Of a stretch of DNA of 64,000 nt, positions 57,962 through 64,000 are shown one piece after another. Origin of the DNA: Allomuricauda sp. NBRC 101325 (GTDB taxonomy: Bacteria; Bacteroidota; Bacteroidia; Flavobacteriales; Flavobacteriaceae); the NCBI RefSeq assembly GCF_030268205.1, contig NZ_BSQF01000003.1, forward strand, positions 173,687 to 237,686. The letters run 5' to 3'. Under the pieces are notes generated by a model that ran no database searches, was not told where the DNA came from, and saw nothing but the letters and a program-made list of their open reading frames with translations. How positions within the stretch are numbered: position 1 is the first letter of the stretch; each line of letters starts with the position of its first letter. Position numbers and translations under genes: made by a program.

Positions 57962-59653
57962 ATGTCAGACGATAAGAAAGTCATTTTTTCAATGTCTGGG
58001 GTTACCAAGACCTATAAAACGGCCAATACCCCTGTGCTTAAAAATATTTATTTAAGCTTCTTCTACGGAGCTAAAATCGGGATTTTGGGTCTTAACGGTT
58101 CAGGTAAATCCACCTTGCTTAAAATAATTGCAGGGGTAGATAAAAACTATCAGGGCGATGTGGTTTTTTCTCCAGGATATTCTGTTGGGTATTTGGAGCA
58201 GGAACCACAATTGGATGAAGATAAAACCGTACTCGAAGTGGTAAAGGAAGGTGTTGCCGAAACTGTTGCCATTTTGAACGAATACAATAAGATCAACGAC
58301 ATGTTCGGTTTGCCCGAAGTGTATGAAGATCCTGATAAAATGCAGAAGCTTATGGACAAGCAGGCGGCACTTCAAGATCAGATTGATGCTTCGAACGCAT
58401 GGGAATTGGACACCAAGTTGGAAATCGCGATGGATGCTTTGCGTACCCCGGATTCCGACAAGAAAATCGGTGTATTGTCTGGTGGTGAACGTAGACGTGT
58501 GGCTTTGTGTCGTTTATTGTTGAAAGAACCCGATGTTTTATTGTTGGATGAACCTACCAACCACTTGGATGCCGAATCGGTACACTGGTTGGAACATCAT
58601 TTGGCACAGTATAAAGGAACCGTAATTGCCGTAACGCACGACCGTTATTTCTTGGATAATGTTGCGGGTTGGATTTTGGAACTAGATCGTGGTGAGGGAA
58701 TTCCATGGAAAGGAAACTATTCCAGCTGGTTGGATCAGAAAGCCAAACGTTTGGAGCAAGAGAGCAAACAAGCATCCAAGCGTCAAAAAACATTGGAACG
58801 AGAGTTGGAATGGGTGCGACAAGGTGCCAAGGGAAGACATGCCAAACAAAAGGCACGTTTGAACAACTACGATAAATTGATGAGCCAAGACCAAAAACAG
58901 GTCGATGAAAAATTGGAAATCTATATTCCGAACGGTCCACGTTTGGGAACCAACGTAATCGAGGCGAAAGGCGTAAGCAAAGCTTTTGGTGACAAATTAC
59001 TCTATGAGGATTTGAACTTCAACTTACCACAAGCCGGTATTGTTGGAATCATTGGGCCCAATGGTGCGGGTAAAACCACCATTTTTAAGATGATCATGGG
59101 AGAGGAAACTCCTGACAAAGGAGAATTCATTGTTGGGGAAACCGCAAAATTGGCTTACGTAGATCAGTCACATTCCAATATCGATCCTGAAAAATCAATT
59201 TGGGAGAATTTCAGTGACAGCCAAGAATTGATCAATATGGGAGGGAGGCAAGTGAATTCCCGTGCCTATTTGAGTCGATTCAACTTTTCTGGAAGTGAGC
59301 AGAACAAAAAAGTAAACATGCTATCGGGTGGGGAACGTAACCGACTTCATTTGGCGATGACCTTAAAAGAAGAAGGTAACGTTTTGCTTTTGGATGAGCC
59401 TACGAACGATTTGGATGTGAACACCCTTCGAGCTTTAGAAGAAGGTCTGGAAAATTTTGCAGGTTGTGCTGTGGTCATTTCCCACGACAGATGGTTCTTG
59501 GATAGGATCTGTACCCACATTCTTGCTTTTGAGGGAGATTCCCAAGTTTATTTCTTCGAAGGTTCGTTCTCAGATTACGAAGAGAACAAAAAGAAACGCC
59601 TGGGAACGGATATCATGCCCAAGCGTATCAAGTATAAAAAGTTGATTCGATAA
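57962..59653 (+). CDS. ettA: Energy-dependent translational throttle protein EttA
   Basis: 563 residues, ABC-F ATPase without membrane segments. Domain 1 has Walker A GLNGSGKSTLLK near 42 and signature LSGGERRRVALCRLL; domain 2 has Walker A GPNGAGKTTIFK near 363 and LSGGERNRLHLAM; Walker B appears as LLLDEPTNHLD and LLLDEPTNDLD. The linker (about 240-320) is highly charged and contains RQGAKGRHAKQKARLNNY, the EttA-type tRNA-interaction region. EttA binds the ribosomal E site and gates the first peptide bond according to ATP. Family length is about 555-565. Confidence 0.94.
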   Translation: MSDDKKVIFSMSGVTKTYKTANTPVLKNIYLSFFYGAKIGILGLNGSGKSTLLKIIAGVDKNYQGDVVFSPGYSVGYLEQEPQLDEDKTVLEVVKEGVAETVAILNEYNKINDMFGLPEVYEDPDKMQKLMDKQAALQDQIDASNAWELDTKLEIAMDALRTPDSDKKIGVLSGGERRRVALCRLLLKEPDVLLLDEPTNHLDAESVHWLEHHLAQYKGTVIAVTHDRYFLDNVAGWILELDRGEGIPWKGNYSSWLDQKAKRLEQESKQASKRQKTLERELEWVRQGAKGRHAKQKARLNNYDKLMSQDQKQVDEKLEIYIPNGPRLGTNVIEAKGVSKAFGDKLLYEDLNFNLPQAGIVGIIGPNGAGKTTIFKMIMGEETPDKGEFIVGETAKLAYVDQSHSNIDPEKSIWENFSDSQELINMGGRQVNSRAYLSRFNFSGSEQNKKVNMLSGGERNRLHLAMTLKEEGNVLLLDEPTNDLDVNTLRALEEGLENFAGCAVVISHDRWFLDRICTHILAFEGDSQVYFFEGSFSDYEENKKKRLGTDIMPKRIKYKKLIR

Positions 59654-59663
59654 AAGGAGGTAA

Positions 59664-60350
59664 TTATTCTTCCCTTTCGAGATTTTTGATGCCGTCCTCC
59701 AGTAATTTTTTGGCCTTTTCCAAATAAGCTTTCTGGTGGGCGGCCAAACTATTTGGGTCTTGGTCTCCCATGGGTACAGAACCTATGCTTTTGGATAACT
59801 CCACCAATTGAATAATTGCGTTTTCTGCAGAGATGAGTTTGTCATCCGCATGCTTTTCAAAAACTTTTACCATTTCTGCTTCCATGGAATTATTGGATGA
59901 AGGTGTAGTTTCTTCTATAATTTCGGAATCCTCATCAATAGAAACCACATCCATTTCTTCGTTTTGAACAGGTGCTGACGCTCCTAGAGTACATTGATCT
60001 ATGATGGTGATCAGTTCATTGATTTCACCCAATGCCTTTTTGGTAAAGAAACGACCTGCTTCCCAATCGGCTGGCTCAATAGCTTTGACCAAGGTTTCTT
60101 TGGTATCAATGGTCTTGTTTTTTGCCTTGTCACATCCGCATTCCTCCATAAAGGGTTCGGATTTTTCGAGAGCGGTCAAGGCTCTTTCGGCATAATACAT
60201 TTGATGCTCAAAGTTGGTGGCGGTCATTGCCTTTTTACTATGACTTAGGGCATAAGTTACTTTGGAATAAAAATTGTCGCACTGACTGTAGGTAGCATTT
60301 ACGGCAAAAAAGAGTGCCGCAACTACAAGAACATGGGATTTGGGAGCCAT
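59664..60350 (-). CDS. Secreted protein of unknown function
   Basis: 228 residues. A signal peptide (about 1-22, ending TYSQ) is followed by a helical domain (about 24-125) with four Cys (QCDNF, EECGCD and IIDQCTLG) that could form disulfides, a poly-acidic linker rich in E and D (about 130-160), and a C-terminal helix pair rich in Lys (about 165-228, NSLAAHQKAYLEKAKKLLED). I do not recognise the family. It converges with ettA (10 bases between stops) and lies before the MBL-fold gene. Cys pattern and secretion suggest a periplasmic structural or binding role, but that is inference. Confidence 0.75.
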   Translation of the reverse strand: MAPKSHVLVVAALFFAVNATYSQCDNFYSKVTYALSHSKKAMTATNFEHQMYYAERALTALEKSEPFMEECGCDKAKNKTIDTKETLVKAIEPADWEAGRFFTKKALGEINELITIIDQCTLGASAPVQNEEMDVVSIDEDSEIIEETTPSSNNSMEAEMVKVFEKHADDKLISAENAIIQLVELSKSIGSVPMGDQDPNSLAAHQKAYLEKAKKLLEDGIKNLEREE

Positions 60351-60418
60351 ATTAATGTATTTGATTTGGTTACTAGTTCGATACCCTAACGGTTAAAAAG
60401 GGAATTTATTTTGCTTTG

Positions 60419-61213
60419 TTAATAATCTTCTTTTGGATACCAATCCACAATCACTACCTCGATGTTTGGGTCGCCTTCGTTAACCAAGCTTTTAAACTTG
60501 TTTACATCGCTTACATCTGGTCGGCCTCTAAAATGGTATGGATAAACTTCCTTTGGTTTGAATTCAATCACGGCATCGGCAGCACTTTCCTCGGTCATGG
60601 TGTAGGGGAGGTTCATACAAACAAAGGCCTTGTCAATGTTTTTAAGGGCCCGCATTTCGGGAATGTCTTCGGTATCTCCCGAGAAATAAATACGTTCATC
60701 CCCAAAAGTGAAAACATAACCGTTTCCTCTTCCTTTTTCATGAAAACTTTTTGCTTCTTCGCGAAGATTGTACATAGGAATAGCTTCCACAGAGAATCCA
60801 GCGATTTCCTTTACCTCTCCATTTTTCATGGTAGTGGTTTTGGATTTAAGGTCTTCGGACATTTGCAAGGCGACCGCATCCGGCGCAATAATGGTGGTAC
60901 CTTCCAAATTCAATTCGCTCAACGTTTCTGGATTAAAATGGTCGCCGTGTATATCGGTAATAAATATAAGGTCCGGGGCTTGCTGGCCTTCAAAAGCAGC
61001 TTTTCCACCAACAGGGTCTATATATATGGTATTCCCATCCCATTTAACCACTGATGTTGCATGTTCGATTGGGATAATGGTTGCCGCCGCAGGTTTTTCT
61101 TCAATAGCTACGGTTTCAACTGCTACAGTTTCTTCGGGTTGTTCTTTTTTCTCTTTACAGGAAATGATGGTCAAGGAAATCAATCCTGTCAATAAAAATA
61201 ATTTGCTTTTCAT
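60419..61213 (-). CDS. MBL-fold metal-dependent hydrolase, lipoprotein
   Basis: 264 residues. The lipobox LISLTIISC (Cys about 19) predicts an envelope lipoprotein; the linker is rich in E and A. The beta-lactamase-like fold begins IEHATSVVKWDGNTIYIDPV, with the metal motif TDIHGDHFNPETL (H-x-x-DH), YFSGDTEDIPEM with Asp and a late His in YPYHFRGRPDVS. This pattern is like the UPF0173 / L-ascorbate-6-phosphate-lactonase-like branch. The substrate is unknown. It stands alone between two oppositely organised genes. Confidence 0.87.
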   Translation of the reverse strand: MKSKLFLLTGLISLTIISCKEKKEQPEETVAVETVAIEEKPAAATIIPIEHATSVVKWDGNTIYIDPVGGKAAFEGQQAPDLIFITDIHGDHFNPETLSELNLEGTTIIAPDAVALQMSEDLKSKTTTMKNGEVKEIAGFSVEAIPMYNLREEAKSFHEKGRGNGYVFTFGDERIYFSGDTEDIPEMRALKNIDKAFVCMNLPYTMTEESAADAVIEFKPKEVYPYHFRGRPDVSDVNKFKSLVNEGDPNIEVVIVDWYPKEDY

Positions 61214-61377
61214 TTTGCTTTGTTTTCCTTAAAAATACGGGATTACTAATACATATATCGGAATCGGTTAACAATTTTTTTTGGTTCATATAATCCAAAT
61301 GGAAATCCAATGCGTATATAAACCAAACACGATTGATTAATAACCTTAAAACTGAAATCAATTAAAATAAAAAAATT

Positions 61378-62265
61378 ATGACTGAAACAAAAAATAACAA
61401 CGGATTGAAGGTAATTGCTGGATTGTTGGGTGTTGTTCTTTTGGGAACGATTATATACACCGTTAGCCTTTACCAAGACAAAAAAGCCACTACTCAAGCT
61501 TTGACTCAAGAGAAGGATTTGGTAGTTGAAGATTTGAACAACCTTAAGTCTGAGTACGACAAGGCTATTTTGGAGAGCAACGCCACTAACGAAGAGTTGG
61601 TTGCTGCCCGTGACAACATTGCAAAATACATTGATTCTGTAAACAGCATGAAAGCTGATATCGCTTCCCTTTCCCGTTACAGAAGACAAGTAAGCGTTCT
61701 TAAAGCTGAAAGAGAAAAACTATTGAAGCAAGTAGATTCTTTGACCCAATCCAACAGCTTGTTGGCCATGCAAAGAGACAGCACTTATGCTGAATTGGAA
61801 AAGCAAACTGTTTTCAACGATTCTTTGATCGTACAGAACACCCAATTGGCTGATGCCGTTGAAAGAGGTTCTGCCCTTAACTTGAGCACTATCAGCGTTG
61901 ATGCTGTAAGAGAAAGAAGCAGTGGAAAATTGGTTTCTACTTCTAGAGCTAGAGCAACTGATAAGTTCAAAGTTTGTTTCACTATTGCTGATAACGTAAT
62001 CGCTGAAGCCGGTGACAGAGAGTTCTTTATTGAAGTTCTTGGTCCACAAGGAAACGTATTGGGAGAAGGTTTGACCGCTACTACTGAAGAAGGTACTTCC
62101 TTGACTTACAGCAAAGCCACAAACTTCTACTACGAAAATGATGCATTGGATGTATGTGACTATCTAAACAAACCTGCCGATGAGTTCCAAAAAGGAAACT
62201 ACATGGTAAATGTTTACGATAGCGGATTGAAACTATTGGGTACTTCCAAGTTCATCTTGAAATAA
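61378..62265 (+). CDS. Abundant-looking coiled-coil membrane protein
   Basis: 295 residues. One membrane segment near 11-29 (VIAGLLGVVLLGTIIYTV) is followed by a long coiled coil (about 35-160, heptads of L/I/V with many E, K, D) and a C-terminal beta-rich domain (about 175-295, KFKVCFTIADNVIAEAGDRE, GNVLGEGLTA, DALDVCDYLNKPADEF). Codons for Asn, Phe, Tyr and Asp mostly end in C (AAC, TTC, TAC, GAC), unlike the neighbours, which is a usual mark of very high expression. No family is recognised. A strong bidirectional terminator follows. It may be an envelope-spanning structural protein. Confidence 0.82.
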   Translation: MTETKNNNGLKVIAGLLGVVLLGTIIYTVSLYQDKKATTQALTQEKDLVVEDLNNLKSEYDKAILESNATNEELVAARDNIAKYIDSVNSMKADIASLSRYRRQVSVLKAEREKLLKQVDSLTQSNSLLAMQRDSTYAELEKQTVFNDSLIVQNTQLADAVERGSALNLSTISVDAVRERSSGKLVSTSRARATDKFKVCFTIADNVIAEAGDREFFIEVLGPQGNVLGEGLTATTEEGTSLTYSKATNFYYENDALDVCDYLNKPADEFQKGNYMVNVYDSGLKLLGTSKFILK

Positions 62266-62287
62266 TACACACTATTATCACTATCAC

Positions 62288-62322
62288 GAAAAAGGCCCGT
62301 CCAATTTGGACGGGCCTTTTTT
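62288..62322. terminator. Bidirectional terminator between the coiled-coil gene and fumC
   Basis: A long stem (AAAAAGGCCCGTCC with GGACGGGCCTTTTT) around an AATTT loop, A-rich on one side, T-rich on the other. Confidence 0.95.
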
Positions 62323-62341
62323 ATTTCAATCGGATTAAGTT

Positions 62342-63739
62342 TTATTTCAAACTTCCCACCATATCTTCTGGTTTTACCCATTCGTCATAATCCTCAGCGG
62401 TAACATAACCTAAGTTAATGGCTTCCTCTTTTAAGGTTGTACCATTTTTATGGGCCGTATTGGCAATCTCGGCCGCTTTGTAATATCCAATTTTGGTATT
62501 CAAAGCAGTCACCAACATCAAAGAATTGTTCAAAAGTGTTTTAATGATTTCATGGTTGGGTTCAATACCAACAGCACAATTTTCATCAAAACTAACACAA
62601 GCATCCCCAATCAATTGAGCGGATTGTAGAATGTTTGCGGCCATAACGGGCTTAAATACGTTCAATTCGTAATGACCTTGGGTTCCACCAACACCAATGG
62701 CAACATCGTTACCCATTACTTGGGCACAAACCATGGTCAAGGCTTCACATTGGGTTGGATTGACTTTTCCTGGCATAATGGAACTACCTGGTTCGTTTGC
62801 CGGAATAATGATTTCGCCAATTCCTGAACGTGGGCCAGAGGCCATCATACGGATATCGTTGGCAATTTTGTTCAAAGAAACGGCCAATTGCTTTAATGCA
62901 CCATGACTTTCCACAATGGCATCGTGGGAAGCCAAAGCTTCAAATTTATTTTCTGCGGTAATGAACGGTTTACCAGTAAACTCGGCGATGTATTTTGCCA
63001 CAAGCACATCATAACCTTCTGGTGTGTTCAATCCAGTTCCCACGGCAGTACCTCCCAATGCCAATTCACTTAGGTGTGGCAAGGTATTTTTTAGGGCTTT
63101 TAAACCATGGTTCAATTGGGAAACATATCCCGAAAATTCTTGACCCAAGGTTAGGGGAGTGGCATCCATCAAGTGGGTTCTACCAATTTTAACCACATCT
63201 TTAAAGGCTTTGGATTTAGCTTCCAAGGTATCGCGAAGTTGCTCCACTCCTGGAATGGTAACGTCCACAATTTTCTTATAGGCCGCAATGTGCATTCCTG
63301 TTGGGAACGTATCGTTTGAAGATTGACTTTTGTTTACATCATCGTTGGGTTGGATGGTTTTTTCGCCCTCTCCGATTTTTTTGCCAGCAATTTCGTGGGC
63401 ACGGTTGGCGATAACCTCGTTCACGTTCATGTTGCTTTGGGTACCCGAACCCGTTTGCCAGATTACCAATGGAAATTGGTCGTCGTGCTTTCCTTCCAAG
63501 ATTTCGTCACAAACCTGTGCGATCAAGTCTCTTTTTTCAACAGCCAACACACCCAATTCGTGGTTCGCGTAGGCGGCAGCTTTCTTTAGATAGGCAAAAC
63601 CGTAGACAACATCCAACGGCATGGATGCGGGTGCGCCTATTTTAAAATTGTTTCGGGAGCGTTCCGTTTGGGCGCCCCAGTATTTGTCCGCAGGCACTTT
63701 TACCTCGCCCATGGTGTCTTTTTCAATCCTAAAGCTCAT
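62342..63739 (-). CDS. fumC: Class II fumarate hydratase
   Basis: 465 residues, fumarase/aspartase superfamily. The signature [15 protein letters not shown] near 318-332 carries the flexible active-site loop; [19 protein letters not shown] and [14 protein letters not shown] near the N-terminal half and [13 protein letters not shown] in the middle match FumC. It interconverts fumarate and malate in the citric acid cycle. It has no iron-sulfur cluster. Its own promoter is at 63759. Length equals the usual 460-470. Confidence 0.96.
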   Translation of the reverse strand: MSFRIEKDTMGEVKVPADKYWGAQTERSRNNFKIGAPASMPLDVVYGFAYLKKAAAYANHELGVLAVEKRDLIAQVCDEILEGKHDDQFPLVIWQTGSGTQSNMNVNEVIANRAHEIAGKKIGEGEKTIQPNDDVNKSQSSNDTFPTGMHIAAYKKIVDVTIPGVEQLRDTLEAKSKAFKDVVKIGRTHLMDATPLTLGQEFSGYVSQLNHGLKALKNTLPHLSELALGGTAVGTGLNTPEGYDVLVAKYIAEFTGKPFITAENKFEALASHDAIVESHGALKQLAVSLNKIANDIRMMASGPRSGIGEIIIPANEPGSSIMPGKVNPTQCEALTMVCAQVMGNDVAIGVGGTQGHYELNVFKPVMAANILQSAQLIGDACVSFDENCAVGIEPNHEIIKTLLNNSLMLVTALNTKIGYYKAAEIANTAHKNGTTLKEEAINLGYVTAEDYDEWVKPEDMVGSLK

Positions 63740-63758
63740 AGTTAAAATATTATATATA

Positions 63759-63766
63759 CAAAGGTA
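63759..63766 (-). promoter_or_regulatory. -7 box of fumC
   Basis: On the minus strand TACCTTTG matches TAnnTTTG, 19 bases before the ATG at 63739. Confidence 0.55.
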
Positions 63767-63827
63767 GGGGTTAGCGAATTTAAATGGTAGCGGAATAAGA
63801 TAAATACACTTTTTTTTGACTTAGGAT

Positions 63828-63859
63828 TTGTTTTTTTTCCGAATAAGAAAGTATCTTTG
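63828..63859 (+). promoter_or_regulatory. Promoter of the last gene in the window
   Basis: TTG at 63828-63830, a 21-base spacer, and TATCTTTG at 63852-63859, 20 bases before the ATG at 63880. Confidence 0.65.
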
Positions 63860-63879
63860 TGTATCAAAAAGGAAGAAAC

Positions 63880-64000
63880 ATGTTTGAATTTGACCAATAT
63901 TTAGGTTTTTTAGCTTTTTTAACAATTTTGACCATCGGATTTTGGTTGATGATTTTCTTGTTGACCTTTGTAGTACCTTACTGGTTGATTGGTAACCTTA
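63880..64000 (+). CDS. Membrane protein, N-terminal part (partial)
   Basis: Only the first 40 codons are inside the window. They read MFEFDQYLGFLAFLTILTIG and continue with a second hydrophobic stretch (FWLMIFLLTFVVPYWLIGNL), giving one or two membrane helices from the start. There is no signal cleavage site. A consensus promoter and AAGG-like sequence (AAGGAAG, 63869-63875) precede the ATG. The rest and the function are not visible; the family is not recognised. Confidence 0.7.
   Translation, partial: MFEFDQYLGFLAFLTILTIGFWLMIFLLTFVVPYWLIGNL

Noticed and set aside
60416..61054. 212-residue plus-strand frame opposite the MBL-fold gene
   Set aside because: The minus-strand gene has a lipobox and metal motifs; the opposite frame has none and begins inside its stop.

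Overview
The window looks like a contiguous chromosomal segment of a marine-type Flavobacteriaceae (Bacteroidota), possibly close to Muricauda/Allomuricauda; the genus is a guess. The evidence is repeated Bacteroidota -7 promoter boxes (TAnnTTTG), weak Shine-Dalgarno signals, a menaquinone gene cluster, bacillithiol deacetylase BshB1, a fused ResB/CcsA cytochrome c maturation protein, a CAL67264-type membrane protein, DUF2911 and DUF2853 proteins, LytTR/LytS-type signalling and many exported hydrolases. Genes are densely packed. I see no rRNA, CRISPR array, prophage or insertion sequence.

Layout: 1-176 is the end of murA. 179-4189 holds two tandem TPR sensor kinases on the minus strand. 4313-8728 carries pirin, an exported M20 amidohydrolase, a photolyase and an SRPBCC protein. 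8913-9767 is a DUF2911 protein. 9814-15188 is a minus-strand block: lipoprotein, PIG-L deacetylase, a 33-residue membrane protein absent from ordinary ORF calls, and a sodium/solute symporter. 15303-16777 is a U32 protein coupled to a ferredoxin, facing the overlapping genes DUF2520, KdsC-like phosphatase and Maf (16778-18636). 18770-21946 is the ResB/CcsA fusion. 21948-29447 holds an M14 carboxypeptidase, a MATE exporter with a structured leader, a toxin-antitoxin pair, a trans-sulfuration enzyme, bshB1 and a TPR histidine kinase. tRNA-His lies at 29711-29785, followed by an M28 peptidase, a DadA-like oxidase and an unknown secreted protein.

34573-50100 is a menaquinone region: thioesterase, menF, menD, DUF2853, S1 protein, SPOR protein, menA, then menC, a CPBP protease and menE. 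It is split between menA and menC by a LytTR regulator, a HisKA_2 kinase, an SDR and an AT-rich two-gene unknown cassette (45211-46774) lying between 22-bp direct repeats. menB and menH are not in the window. 50132-55005 holds an M24 peptidase and two tandem paralogues that combine a carboxypeptidase-regulatory domain and a TonB plug-like domain with TPR-like helices but have no beta barrel. The rest carries an acyl-CoA carboxylase beta subunit, a Gfo/Idh/MocA oxidoreductase, ettA, small exported proteins, an abundant-looking coiled-coil membrane protein, fumC and the start of another membrane protein.

The items most worth following are the repeat-bounded two-gene cassette, the three-way-junction leader of the MATE gene, the barrel-less plug/TPR paralogues, the mosaic sensor kinases, the 33-residue protein between PIG-L and the symporter, and a candidate small RNA upstream of tRNA-His.
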